DNA of 64,000 bases from Croceicoccus sp. (lineage in GTDB: Bacteria; Pseudomonadota; Alphaproteobacteria; Sphingomonadales; Sphingomonadaceae): contig NZMY01000034.1 in the NCBI GenBank assembly GCA_002694745.1, positions 62,001-126,000 on the forward strand. The letters run 5' to 3'. The position numbers and the translations under genes were made by a program. Below, piece by piece: positions 44,668 through 52,914 of the stretch (positions within the stretch are counted from its first letter, which is position 1; each line of letters opens with the position of its first letter). The notes beneath the pieces were generated by a model. The model saw only the letters and a list, made by a program, of their open reading frames with translations, had not been told where the DNA came from and searched no databases.

Positions 44668-45546
44668 ATGATGAAAAGCCAAGATATATGGTTGGTCAAC
44701 AACCCGGCGAGCGGGAGCAATGATCAGGATGCGCTGGATGCGCTGACGGGCCAATGCGACGATGCCGGACTTTGTCTGACGCGCCGCATCGCGTTTCCCC
44801 ATCAGGATCTGCCGGCGCCCGGCGAACTCGACGCGGCCGGTATCCGCACGGTGGCGGTCTTTGCGGGCGATGGAACGGTCAATGCGCTGGTGACTGCACT
44901 GCAAGGCTGGAGCGGCGCTATACTGGTGCTGCCAGGCGGCACGATGAACCTTCTTTCGAAGCGGCTGCACGGCCCGCGATCCAGCGACGAGATCGTGCAG
45001 TCGCTGATCCGCGGCGATGCGCGCCGAATTCGGCCCTCCATCGTCCATTGCGTGACGGGGAGCGATACGGAGGACGCGCCTACAGGGACAGCGCTTGCCG
45101 AAGTGCTGGCAGGTCCCGCCACGGCCTGGAGCGAAGCGCGCGAGGCGTTTCGCGACCGCGACATCGCCGCTGTGGTCGAGGATGCCATCGAGGCCGCCTC
45201 TCAGTCGATCGACGGCGTGCGCGTGCATTGCGCCGATCCCGCGAAGGGGCGCGGCGATGGCTATCCCCTGCTCATGGTCACGCCGCAGCGCGAGGAATTT
45301 TCGGTGAAGGCCTATCATGCCGACCGGTTCATGGAATATGCGCAGCAGGGCATGGCCATACTCGGTCACCGGTTCCGCGACGGGCCGCACGAAGAACTTG
45401 GGAAATTTTCGCAGATGATGGTCAAGAGCGCGGACGAAACCGCCATTCCCATGCTGATCGATGGCGAGCCGGTTCACGGTTCGGGATCGGTCCGCTTTCT
45501 GCTGGGCGAATGCGGTGTCGACCTGATCGCGACAGGCGAACGCTGA
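44668..45546 (+). CDS. Diacylglycerol/lipid kinase family protein
   Basis: A 292-residue DAGK-catalytic-domain protein: IWLVNNPASGS near the start, then the glycine-rich ATP site VFAGDGTVNALVTAL and LPGGTMNLLSKRL, which are family signatures. The C-terminal beta-sandwich is less conserved. Such enzymes phosphorylate diacylglycerol, sphingosine-type or related lipids; in sphingolipid-containing Sphingomonadales the substrate is open. Two adjacent ATGs (44668, 44671) are possible starts. Its stop overlaps the phosphoesterase start (TGATG), a tight two-gene pair. Confidence 0.88.
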   Translation: MMKSQDIWLVNNPASGSNDQDALDALTGQCDDAGLCLTRRIAFPHQDLPAPGELDAAGIRTVAVFAGDGTVNALVTALQGWSGAILVLPGGTMNLLSKRLHGPRSSDEIVQSLIRGDARRIRPSIVHCVTGSDTEDAPTGTALAEVLAGPATAWSEAREAFRDRDIAAVVEDAIEAASQSIDGVRVHCADPAKGRGDGYPLLMVTPQREEFSVKAYHADRFMEYAQQGMAILGHRFRDGPHEELGKFSQMMVKSADETAIPMLIDGEPVHGSGSVRFLLGECGVDLIATGER

Positions 45547-46409
45547 TGCCCGGTCGTAGCAAGGCGCTCATCTTCCACCTGTCGGATATTCATTTCGGCC
45601 TGGTCGATCAATCCGCGATCGCGTGGGCCAAGGCAGAGATTGCGCGGCGGAAGCCCGATGCCGTGGCCATCACCGGCGATCTGACCATGCGCGCGCGCCA
45701 CCGCGAGTTCGATGCGGCGACAACATGGATCAATTCTCTCGACGTGCCGGTCACGGTCGAGGTCGGCAACCACGACATGCCCTATTTCAACCTGTTTGAG
45801 CGTTTTACCGACCCTTACCGCCGTTTTCGCGGCATGAAGGACAAGGTCGAGGCGGAGATCGATCTGCCGGGCCTGGCCATCGTGTCGCTCAACACCGCAC
45901 CGCGCGCCCAGTGGCGCTGGCCGTGGAGCTATGGCTATGTCACCGATCACCAGCTTGCAAAGGCGCTGAAGGCGATCGACGCCTTGCCGCCGGGTACGAA
46001 AATCGTCGTCGCATGCCACCACCCGCTGGTCGAAGCGGGCACGCGCGGCAAAGCACTGACCAAGGGCGGCGACCATGCCTTGGCGGAGTTTGCGAAACGC
46101 AATGTCGTCGCGGTGCTGTCGGGCCATGTGCATGACGCCTTCGACATGATCGCCAAGACACCGAATGGTCCGATCCGCATGATCGGGGCGGGAACATTGT
46201 CGCAGCGGGTGCGCTCAACGCCGCCCAGCTTCAATGAATTGCATTGGGACGGCAACGATTTTGAAGTCGTTGTTCGCAACCTGGAGGAAGTGCCGACGCC
46301 CGACATGCAGATCGACGACGTGCCCGAAGACGCGATGCCGCCGCGCAGGCCGGATGAGCCGGTGGCGCCTGTGGGACGCGTGCCCGCGGAAGATCCGCCG
46401 GTTCACTGA
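45546..46409 (+). CDS. Calcineurin-type metallophosphoesterase
   Basis: A 287-residue metal-dependent phosphoesterase. Motifs in order: HLSDIHFG (metal 1), AITGDLTMRARHREF, VGNHDMP, VVACHHPLV and LSGHVHD, i.e. the complete D-H, GD, GNHD, H, GH-H set. No membrane segment; a proline-rich acidic tail (VPTPDMQIDDVPEDAMPPRRP) is unusual. It starts within the stop of the lipid kinase gene (TGATG), implying a joint pathway, possibly opposing lipid phosphorylation; that link is inference. It converges on rpsI across a terminator. Confidence 0.9.
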   Translation: MPGRSKALIFHLSDIHFGLVDQSAIAWAKAEIARRKPDAVAITGDLTMRARHREFDAATTWINSLDVPVTVEVGNHDMPYFNLFERFTDPYRRFRGMKDKVEAEIDLPGLAIVSLNTAPRAQWRWPWSYGYVTDHQLAKALKAIDALPPGTKIVVACHHPLVEAGTRGKALTKGGDHALAEFAKRNVVAVLSGHVHDAFDMIAKTPNGPIRMIGAGTLSQRVRSTPPSFNELHWDGNDFEVVVRNLEEVPTPDMQIDDVPEDAMPPRRPDEPVAPVGRVPAEDPPVH

Positions 46410-46450
46410 TCACTGGCCAACTGACTAGGGCTCATTTGAGAGCCACAAAT

Positions 46451-46487
46451 AAAAAGGGCGGCCCCGAAACGGGTGCCGCCCTTCCTT
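46451..46487. terminator. Terminator between the phosphoesterase gene and rpsI
   Basis: AAGGGCGGC (46454-46462) pairs with GCCGCCCTT (46475-46483), extended by inner CCCG/CGGG pairing. Minus-strand reading ends in TTTTT, plus-strand reading in CCTTTT, so it can serve both convergent transcripts. Confidence 0.85.
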
Positions 46488-46509
46488 TTGCATAAGCCGG
46501 TGAGGCGTA

Positions 46510-47025
46510 TCAGCGCTTGCTGAACTGGAAGCTGCGGCGTGCCTTCGCACGGCCGTACTTCTTGCGCTCCACCACGCGGCTGTCGCGGGTGAGGAAGCCC
46601 TCGGCCTTGATCGCACCGCGCAGCGCGGGTTCGAAGCGCGACAGCGCCTGCGAGATACCGTGCTTGACGGCGCCGGCCTGACCCGACAGACCGCCGCCCT
46701 TGACGGTGGCGATGATGTCGTACTGGCCGTTGCGATCGGTGACGTCGAACGGCTGGTTGATCACCAGGCGCAGCGTGGGACGTGCGAAATACACTTCCTG
46801 ATCGCGGCCATTGACGGTGATCTTGCCCGTGCCGGGCTTGAGCCACACGCGGGCCACGGCATCCTTGCGCCGGCCGGTGGCATAGGCGCGGCCCTGCTTG
46901 TCCACTTCCTTGTCGCGCAGCGGCATGGTGGGAGCGGCAGGAGCCTGCTGTTCGGTTTCAGCCAGATCGGCGTTGTCAGTCAGATCCTTGAGGTCCGACA
47001 GGTCTTTCACTTCGTTCTCGGACAT
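46510..47025 (-). CDS. rpsI: 30S ribosomal protein uS9
   Basis: A 171-residue uS9. The conserved core begins [21 protein letters not shown] at about residue 44 and ends with the [17 protein letters not shown] tail that reaches the P-site tRNA. The first 43 residues are an acidic, non-conserved extension typical of Sphingomonadales uS9. ATG 47025 overlaps the rplM stop (TGATG); a GTG three bases earlier (47028) is also possible. A strong terminator follows at 46451-46487. Always paired with rplM. Confidence 0.97.
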   Translation of the reverse strand: MSENEVKDLSDLKDLTDNADLAETEQQAPAAPTMPLRDKEVDKQGRAYATGRRKDAVARVWLKPGTGKITVNGRDQEVYFARPTLRLVINQPFDVTDRNGQYDIIATVKGGGLSGQAGAVKHGISQALSRFEPALRGAIKAEGFLTRDSRVVERKKYGRAKARRSFQFSKR

Positions 47026-47504
47026 CACGCGCTAACCTTGTTCTTGCGATTGCGGGCGGCGATATCGAGCACTTCGGGCTGCTGCCCGTCATGCGGATGC
47101 TCGGTACCGGCATAGAGGTGCAGCGCCTTCATCTGCTGACGGCCCAGCGGACCGCGCGGGATCATGCGCTCGACAGCCTTTTCAAGGACGCGTTCCGGGA
47201 AACGGCCTTCCAGCACCTTGGCGGGGCTGGTTTCCTTGATGCCGCCGGCATAGCCGGTGTGCTTGTAGTAACGCTTGTCCTGCAGCTTGTTGCCGGTGAA
47301 GCGCACCTTGTCCGCATTGATGACGATCACGTGATCGCCGCAATCGACGTGCGGGGTGAAGCTCGGCTTGTGCTTGCCGCGCAGGATGTTGGCGATGATG
47401 GTGGCAACACGGCCGACCACCAGACCTTCGGCATCGATAATATGCCATTTTTTCTCGACCTCGGCCGGTTTGATCGACCGGGTCTGGGTGCTGAGCGCCT
47501 TCAT
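47025..47504 (-). CDS. rplM: 50S ribosomal protein uL13
   Basis: A 159-residue uL13, early 50S assembly protein. Landmarks: [57 protein letters not shown] and [15 protein letters not shown]. The longer form reflects the C-terminal extension seen in alphaproteobacteria. It heads the rplM-rpsI operon, overlapping rpsI by TGATG. A near-perfect palindrome GATCACGTGATC at 47325-47336 is coding and not parS. Confidence 0.98.
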   Translation of the reverse strand: MKALSTQTRSIKPAEVEKKWHIIDAEGLVVGRVATIIANILRGKHKPSFTPHVDCGDHVIVINADKVRFTGNKLQDKRYYKHTGYAGGIKETSPAKVLEGRFPERVLEKAVERMIPRGPLGRQQMKALHLYAGTEHPHDGQQPEVLDIAARNRKNKVSA

Positions 47505-47664
47505 GGCTTTCAGTTCCTTTGGTTGAATTGTCAGTGCACCGCGCAGGCCGAACCGATTCGGCGCTGCCGCGAAGTGGGCGCGCTTTTGCCTTTCGCGGCC
47601 CCGAAGTCAAGCGAAACAGGGGGATTGCCGAGAGGTAAAATGATACCTTTGGGCGATCAGGCGC

Positions 47665-47883
47665 TCAGTGACGCCCTCTTGGCGGACCGGCCAGTGCGTT
47701 ATCCCGCCGCCACTCGCCATGGCAGATCGCCATGCACAGCACCCCGATCAGAACCAGCAGTCCATAGATGGCAAGCGGCTCCGTGCCGCCCTGCTTCAGC
47801 CTTTCGATGATGATGCCAAATGGAAACAGCCCCGCTGCAAACCAGGCGAGGTAACGCAGTGCACGCGCGTGCTCTTCAAACAT
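47665..47883 (-). CDS. Small membrane protein of unknown function
   Basis: A 72-residue protein with two hydrophobic stretches (YLAWFAAGLFPFGIIIERL and AIYGLLVLIGVLCMAICHG) and a basic tail. ATG 47883 is the reasonable start: MFEEHARALRYLAWFAAG; the frame is open upstream only through the next gene. No domain recognised. It lies between rplM and cutA on the same strand; a role is not suggested by context. Confidence 0.6.
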   Translation of the reverse strand: MFEEHARALRYLAWFAAGLFPFGIIIERLKQGGTEPLAIYGLLVLIGVLCMAICHGEWRRDNALAGPPRGRH

Positions 47884-47987
47884 GTAATCCGTGGTCCTGT
47901 CAGTGATACGATCCGTCTCGCTGGATAAGGGCGCGGTCTTCACAAATGCTGAACGCAGCGGCGAACCGCGCCCGATTTGCGATGAAT

Positions 47988-48302
47988 TCAGATGCCCACC
48001 AGCCAGTCGCGCATCGAGGGGCCGGTTTCGTCGCAGTGCCATCCGCTGATGGCGGGCGTATCGTATGGGTGGATGGCTTCCAGCCTGGCGATGGCGGCGC
48101 CAAGCAGATCGCTCCGCGTTTTCATTAGCGCCGCGCATTCGCGGCCCTCGCCGCGCTCGCCGTTCCAGATATAGAGTGAACGGATCGGCATCAGATTGGC
48201 GCAGGCGATCAGCCCTTCGTCCAGCAGTTGGCTGGCAATGGCGGCGGCGCTGTCCTCATCGCCGAAGGGCGACCAGATCAGCGCAGCGCCCCGCTCGCTC
48301 AT
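47988..48302 (-). CDS. cutA: Divalent-cation tolerance protein CutA
   Basis: A 104-residue CutA1-family trimeric protein: IASQLLDEGLIACANLMPIRSLYIWNGE, ALMKTRSDLLGAAIARLEAIHPYDTPAI, which holds the conserved HPYxTP site. The family was linked to copper tolerance but its function is not firmly established. It overlaps the heme A synthase stop (ATGA at 48299-48302), so it is co-translated with a cytochrome-oxidase maturation protein. Length is standard. Confidence 0.93.
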   Translation of the reverse strand: MSERGAALIWSPFGDEDSAAAIASQLLDEGLIACANLMPIRSLYIWNGERGEGRECAALMKTRSDLLGAAIARLEAIHPYDTPAISGWHCDETGPSMRDWLVGI

Positions 48303-49411
48303 CGAAGGACGCTGCCCGGCATGCGGTCGCGAAAGCCCAGCGCGTGCGCCCCCCATACGGTCACGCAGACCAGCAGGGCACCGAAAAACTGATGCGCCAC
48401 GGCCACCCACAGCGATACGCCGGTCCATACGGTCGCGATGCCCAGCAGGATCTGCAGACCGACAACCGAATGGATCGCGACCGATATCGGCCGCTTTGTC
48501 GCTCGCAGCTTGCGGGCGAGGACGATCAGGAATCCCAGCGCGACCCATGCCCACCAGCGATGGATGAAATGCACCATGAACGGGTCGGCGGTCAGCGTAT
48601 GCCACAGGCCCTGAGAAACATCGACACCTTCGGGAAAAAGCGATCCCTGCATCAGCGGCCAGCTGTTCAGCAAGCCGCCGCCCGCCACATAGCCCGCGTT
48701 CAAACCCGCCATCCATGCACCGTACAGCAATTGCATGGCCAAGACGCACAGGACGACGATGGAAAAGCCGCGCAGACCGGCGCGCGGCTGGCCTTCCGCG
48801 AAATTGCCAAGATCCAGCGCTGTCCACACCAGACCACCCAATGTGAAGAACGCGGTCATCAGATGGATCGACAGCCAGTAATGGCTGACATCGGTGCGGC
48901 CCAGCTCCTGCGCCTCGGCCCCGACGCCCGAACTGACCATCAGCCAGCCGAAAACGCCTTGCAGTCCCCCCAGTGCCAGCAGCGCCAGCAGCCGCGGCTT
49001 GAACCCGATGGGAATGGCGTCGCGCATCCAGAAATAGATCAGCGGCACCACGAATGCGACGCCGATCAATCGTCCCAGCAGGCGGTGCGCCCATTCCCAG
49101 AAAAAGATGAACTTGTATTCCGCCAGCGTCATGCCGGCAGGCCCGTTCACCTGCGTATATTCCGGGATCTGACGATAGGCGTCGAACTCGGCCTGCCATG
49201 CCGCTTCGCTGAGCGGGGGAAGTGCACCGGTGATCGGCTTCCATTCGGTGATGGACAGGCCGGATTCGGTCAACCTTGTGATGCCGCCGACCAGCACCAT
49301 AGCCACGACCAGTGCCGCCATGACATAGAGCCAGCGGGCGATCGCAATGGGGCGCGCGGGACCGTAGTTCGCCACCGCTTCCAGCGGAATTCCGTCGTTC
49401 TGGGTTCTCAC
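48299..49411 (-). CDS. ctaA: Heme A synthase (COX15/CtaA)
   Basis: A 370-residue inner-membrane enzyme oxidising heme O to heme A for cytochrome c oxidase. Eight predicted membrane helices; signatures are GGITRLTESGLSITEWKP, IYFWMRDAIP-adjacent helices, EYKFIFFWEWAHRLLGRLIG, SIHLMTAFFTLGG and HRWWAWVALGFL, with the paired heme-ligand histidines. Type matches the COX15 (alphaproteobacterial) branch. It is divergent from the merC-type gene; the Zur-like box lies about 70 bp upstream of this start. Confidence 0.95.
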   Translation of the reverse strand: MRTQNDGIPLEAVANYGPARPIAIARWLYVMAALVVAMVLVGGITRLTESGLSITEWKPITGALPPLSEAAWQAEFDAYRQIPEYTQVNGPAGMTLAEYKFIFFWEWAHRLLGRLIGVAFVVPLIYFWMRDAIPIGFKPRLLALLALGGLQGVFGWLMVSSGVGAEAQELGRTDVSHYWLSIHLMTAFFTLGGLVWTALDLGNFAEGQPRAGLRGFSIVVLCVLAMQLLYGAWMAGLNAGYVAGGGLLNSWPLMQGSLFPEGVDVSQGLWHTLTADPFMVHFIHRWWAWVALGFLIVLARKLRATKRPISVAIHSVVGLQILLGIATVWTGVSLWVAVAHQFFGALLVCVTVWGAHALGFRDRMPGSVLR

Positions 49412-49480
49412 GATGCGGCGCTTTTGCCAGAAATCGCGGAATTCGCAAGTGCCCGCAAGGGAGGCATTGCTTTTGGCTGA

Positions 49481-49495
49481 TGTTACATTATATCA
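49481..49495. promoter_or_regulatory. Candidate Zur box before the MerC-type gene
   Basis: TGTTACATTATATCA is an imperfect palindrome that matches the Zur-type pattern TGTTATANTATAACA at all but two positions. It stands in the divergent ctaA/merC gap, only 10 bp before the merC ATG at 49505, where it would overlap a promoter. The site is seen; Zur binding is inferred. Confidence 0.55.
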
Positions 49496-49504
49496 TGCAC
49501 TGCA

Positions 49505-49909
49505 ATGAAGCCCTCCCCGCCCTTTTGCTCGCACGGCCCCGTCCGCGATGCGCGCTCCCGCCTCGACAGGTTGGGGATCGTGCTGTCGGGCGCGTGTGCG
49601 GTGCATTGCGTGGTCGGGCTGGCGCTGGTCGGCCTGCTGGGCCTGGGCGGGCCTTTGCTGCTGGCTCCGGAGATCCATGAATATGGCCTTGTCGCCGCGA
49701 TTGTCGTCGGTGCCTTGACCATTGGCATCGGCGCGCTGCGCCATGGGCGGATGCGGCCGCTGGTGCTGGGAGGGATCGGGATCGCGCTGATGGCGATTGC
49801 CGTGGCCGGTCCGCACGGGCTGGCCGAAGCGGTGCTGACGATTGCCGGGGTCGCTGTGCTGGCCTTGGGACATGTCTTCAACATACGGGCCTGTTCGCTG
49901 CCGCGCTGA
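49505..49909 (+). CDS. MerC-domain membrane protein
   Basis: A 134-residue protein with four membrane helices ([63 protein letters not shown] and [19 protein letters not shown]). The cysteine pair in the first helix (SGACAVHC) is the MerC metal-binding hallmark. MerC was defined as a mercuric-ion transporter, but no mer genes are here; the Zur-like box just upstream suggests a zinc-responsive role. There is no Shine-Dalgarno before the ATG, and the box sits 10 bp away, hinting at a leaderless mRNA. Confidence 0.85.
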   Translation: MKPSPPFCSHGPVRDARSRLDRLGIVLSGACAVHCVVGLALVGLLGLGGPLLLAPEIHEYGLVAAIVVGALTIGIGALRHGRMRPLVLGGIGIALMAIAVAGPHGLAEAVLTIAGVAVLALGHVFNIRACSLPR

Positions 49910-49956
49910 GTGGAGGCCGGGACCCTGTTCCACTTGAACTGCGGCCCGCCGGCGCT

Positions 49957-50979
49957 ATGTCGCCTAGCATGGCTCCGAACACGAACATGATCGCGATCAC
50001 GGTGAACGGGGAAACCCGCCGCGTGCCCGAAAACACCAGCATTGCGCATCTAGCCCGCATGCTGGAACTCGACCCGGCGAAAGTCGCGGTCGAGTGCAAT
50101 CGCCACGTGATCCCGCGAACGACGCTGGAAACCGTGACCCTGCACGAAGGCGACGAGCTGGAAATCGTGCATTTCGTGGGAGGCGGCGATCATCAGGACG
50201 CGGTGAAGGCGGACGACAGCTGGACCGTGGCGGGGCGCACGTTCCGTTCGCGGCTGATCGTGGGCACGGGCAAGTACAAGGACTTTGCCCAGAACGCCGC
50301 CGCGCTGGACGCGAGCGGGGCGGAGATCGTGACCGTCGCGGTGCGCCGCGTGAACGTATCCGATCCCAAGGCGCCGATGCTGACCGATTTCATCGACCCG
50401 AAAAAGGTGACCTATCTGCCCAATACCGCGGGCTGCTTCACGGCGGATGATGCGATCCGCACGCTGCGGCTGGCGCGTGAGGCGGGCGGCTGGGACCTCG
50501 TCAAGCTGGAGGTGCTGGGCGAGGCGAAGACGCTGTATCCCGACATGCGCGAGACGCTGAAGGCGACCGAGGTGCTGGCCAAGGAAGGTTTCCTGCCGAT
50601 GGTCTATTGCACCGACGATCCGATCGCGGCCAAGCAGCTGGAAGACGCGGGCGCGGTGGCGGTGATGCCGCTGGGCGCGCCGATCGGGTCGGGGCTGGGC
50701 ATCCAGAACCGCGTGACGATCCGCCTGATCGTCGAGGGGGCCAGCGTGCCCGTGCTGGTCGATGCGGGCGTCGGCACCGCTTCGGATGCAGCCGTGGCGA
50801 TGGAGCTGGGCTGTGACGGCGTGCTGATGAACACCGCCATTGCCGAGGCGAAGGACCCGATCCTGATGGCCCGCGCCATGAAACTGTCGGTCGAGGCGGG
50901 CCGCGCGTCCTATCTGGCGGGACGGATGGCCAAGCGCCGCTATGCCGATCCGTCGAGCCCGCTGGCGGGGCTGATCTAG
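49957..50979 (+). CDS. thiSG: ThiS-ThiG fusion: sulfur carrier plus thiazole synthase
   Basis: About 340 residues joining two thiamine enzymes. Residues 11-77 form ThiS ([12 protein letters not shown], ending [10 protein letters not shown]), whose C-terminal Gly-Gly normally carries the sulfur as a thiocarboxylate. ThiG, the thiazole synthase TIM barrel, follows from about residue 88 ([32 protein letters not shown]-like [35 protein letters not shown]). Such bifunctional proteins are known in alphaproteobacteria. Starts 49957, 49969 and 49987 are all open; none has a clear Shine-Dalgarno. No other thi genes or TPP riboswitch adjoin. Confidence 0.9.
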   Translation: MSPSMAPNTNMIAITVNGETRRVPENTSIAHLARMLELDPAKVAVECNRHVIPRTTLETVTLHEGDELEIVHFVGGGDHQDAVKADDSWTVAGRTFRSRLIVGTGKYKDFAQNAAALDASGAEIVTVAVRRVNVSDPKAPMLTDFIDPKKVTYLPNTAGCFTADDAIRTLRLAREAGGWDLVKLEVLGEAKTLYPDMRETLKATEVLAKEGFLPMVYCTDDPIAAKQLEDAGAVAVMPLGAPIGSGLGIQNRVTIRLIVEGASVPVLVDAGVGTASDAAVAMELGCDGVLMNTAIAEAKDPILMARAMKLSVEAGRASYLAGRMAKRRYADPSSPLAGLI

Positions 50980-51109
50980 CGATAGCCGAGCCGCGTTAAG
51001 CCCTTGCTTTAACCCGATGCTAACCCTCTGCCGCGAAACATGGCGGCATTGGGGCGGCCCCTGACGAATCGCGCAGGGGTTATGGCCGGGCAAGCAGGGG
51101 AATTACCGG

Positions 51110-51655
51110 ATGGGCTATCTCGACACGGCGAACATGGCCATTGCCGAGATGCGCGAGTTCGCCGAATTCGATCCGGCGGAGCAGCGCTATATCAGGCGCA
51201 GTCTGGACGTGGGTCTTGCCCGTGCCGACGCGTTCGAGCGCTGGGCGCGGGACGAGCGGGACACGACCTCGATCCGGCGGCAATATCTGGCCTATCAGGA
51301 ACTGAACGCGCTGCGCGGGGCGGTGCCCAGTTCGCGCAATGACACGCGGCTCGACAGCTATATCGGGCGGCTGGTGCGCGTGTCGGTGTTCGACCTTGGC
51401 GAGGGGTGCCTGTTCGGCTTTCCCGCCTATCGTTTTCTGTACGAGCGGCTGCTGGGCCCGGATTCGCGTCCGTGGCTGCCTGCCGCCTTCTGCGCCGCCG
51501 CCGCGTTGCCGCAGATCGCGCCCGACCGCCGCAAGCAATTGCTCCATTCGATCAGCGAAGCGGCCGCCTGCGCACCGGGCTGGTCGCGCCGCCAGCCGGG
51601 GTTCTATCCCGACTTCGTGCCCGCGGACGAGGAAATGGGCATGGGCGAGGGCTGA
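51110..51655 (+). CDS. Conserved hypothetical protein, no recognised domain
   Basis: A 181-residue soluble protein starting MGYLDTANMAIAEMREFAEF. It is rich in Arg, Ala and Asp with arginine-rich helices in the first half (EQRYIRRSLDVGLARADAF) and aromatic-rich segments later (FGFPAYRFLYERLL, PGFYPDFVP). No signal peptide or membrane segment. It matches no family I can name. It is a lone gene after thiSG, in a GC-rich region, with codon use like its neighbours. Confidence 0.65.
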   Translation: MGYLDTANMAIAEMREFAEFDPAEQRYIRRSLDVGLARADAFERWARDERDTTSIRRQYLAYQELNALRGAVPSSRNDTRLDSYIGRLVRVSVFDLGEGCLFGFPAYRFLYERLLGPDSRPWLPAAFCAAAALPQIAPDRRKQLLHSISEAAACAPGWSRRQPGFYPDFVPADEEMGMGEG

Positions 51656-51872
51656 ACGCCCGCCCTGGGTGGCCCCTTGGGATCCCCTCGAAAAGTGACA
51701 AAGGTGACACGTCCTACAGGGGCTGTAACCCTGCCCGGCCCCGCGGAAATTCACGGGTTTCGGTCCAAAAGCGACACATCGGGGGGTGCGGGGAATTTCG
51801 ACGATGGCAAAGAGCGCTGGGCCTGATGGCTAGCGCCGGATCGGCGTGTAGGACAGTGTTAACAGGCCGCCG

Positions 51873-52499
51873 TCAATCCAGCAGCAGAGCGAGGCTGACC
51901 CGCGCGGTGCCTGTGCGCAGCAGGCCGATGCTGCGTGCCGCCGCAGAGGAAAGGTCGATCACCCGGTCGCCGTGGAACGGGCCGCGATCGTTGATGCGGA
52001 CCACGACATCCTCGCCATTGCCGGAATTGGTCACGCGCACCCGGCTGCCCAGCGGAAGCGTGCGATGGGCCGCGGTCAGCCGCGCGGGATCGAAGATCTC
52101 GCCGCTGGCGGTGGGGTTGCCTGCCAGCTCACGCCCGTAATAGCTCGCCTCGCCGGTGCCGAAATGGCTTTCGTCGCTTGGGCTTTCGTCGCCAGCGGAC
52201 ACCGCATTGGTGGCTGCAAGGGCAACCGGCTGTGCTTCCACGCTGGCCATGCCGCCGCCCAGCCGGACGATGTCGGGCGAGTTGCTGGTCTGGATCAGGG
52301 CGAAGGACAGGATCGCGGCGACACCGGCGAGCGCCCCAGTCGACACCGCCAGCAATTGCCCCTGCGACTTGAGCCGTAGCAGCACGCGAAGCCGCTCGCG
52401 GCGGCTGGGTAGATGATGCGCCGGATCATGGCCGGACGAGTTGGCGCTTATGAAGGATTCACGACGGGCGGGAAGGGCGGTTTCGGTATGATGGTCCAT
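51873..52499 (-). CDS. rlpA: RlpA-family septal ring protein (double-psi beta-barrel)
   Basis: A 208-residue protein: a cytoplasmic charged start, one membrane anchor (LAVSTGALAGVAAILSFALI near residue 50), a linker, then the RlpA domain GEASYYGRELAGNPTASGEIF, AAHRTLPLGSRVRVTN and VVVRINDRGPFHGDRVIDLS. Pseudomonas RlpA is a lytic transglycosylase acting on naked glycan at the septum. Here the lipobox is missing and a transmembrane anchor takes its place, so activity is uncertain. It stands alone, with a 217-bp gap to the hypothetical gene. Confidence 0.85.
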   Translation of the reverse strand: MDHHTETALPARRESFISANSSGHDPAHHLPSRRERLRVLLRLKSQGQLLAVSTGALAGVAAILSFALIQTSNSPDIVRLGGGMASVEAQPVALAATNAVSAGDESPSDESHFGTGEASYYGRELAGNPTASGEIFDPARLTAAHRTLPLGSRVRVTNSGNGEDVVVRINDRGPFHGDRVIDLSSAAARSIGLLRTGTARVSLALLLD

Positions 52500-52581
52500 A
52501 CCGAACCAACGGGCGGTCCCCCCCCTTATGTTCCGAAATAACGGGCCGCCCGCCCTGAAGCGCTTGCCCTCGAGGGGACGC

Positions 52582-52743
52582 TCAGCGCATGTAGTTTACA
52601 TAGATCCCGTGAACCAGCCCCGGCAGATAGAGGATAAGGGTAAGGACGAGATTGATCAGGAATGTCTTGCCCAGCCCATGCTTGAGCGCAACGCCCAGCG
52701 GCGGCAAGAGAATGGTAGCAATCAGTGTCAGCAAAGCCATCAT
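52582..52743 (-). CDS. YqaE/Pmp3-family small membrane protein
   Basis: A 53-residue proteolipid with two membrane helices (LLTLIATILLPPLGVALKHG and LINLVLTLILYLPGLVHGIYV), the hallmark layout of YqaE/Pmp3 peptides (helix, PP turn, short loop, helix). Members affect membrane potential and stress tolerance. AGGAG eight bases before the ATG at 52743 fixes the start; longer frames are unlikely. A small gene between rlpA and the acyl-CoA synthetase. Confidence 0.88.
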   Translation of the reverse strand: MMALLTLIATILLPPLGVALKHGLGKTFLINLVLTLILYLPGLVHGIYVNYMR

Positions 52744-52914
52744 CGGCATGTCTCCTTCCTGAAGAGAAGCCGTCGGTGGCCTCGTTGTTCCTGCGCAGCG
52801 AAATCGTGTCCGCGAGAATGCCCGAGAGAATGCCGGCCGGATGTCCGCCTTCGTGACCATGGGTTCCGCAAGGCGGTCGCCGCTTCCACAGCCCGCGCAG
52901 CCCTGCAACCCGAC

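Noticed and set aside
47324-47337. CGATCACGTGATCG palindrome with a CACGTG core
   Set aside because: It lies in rplM and lacks the TGTT/AACA arms of parS; the codons are explained by the conserved DHVIVIN of uL13.
49910-49986. Possible TPP riboswitch before thiSG
   Set aside because: The gap is under 80 bp and shows neither the CUGAGA-type core nor a suitable stem set.
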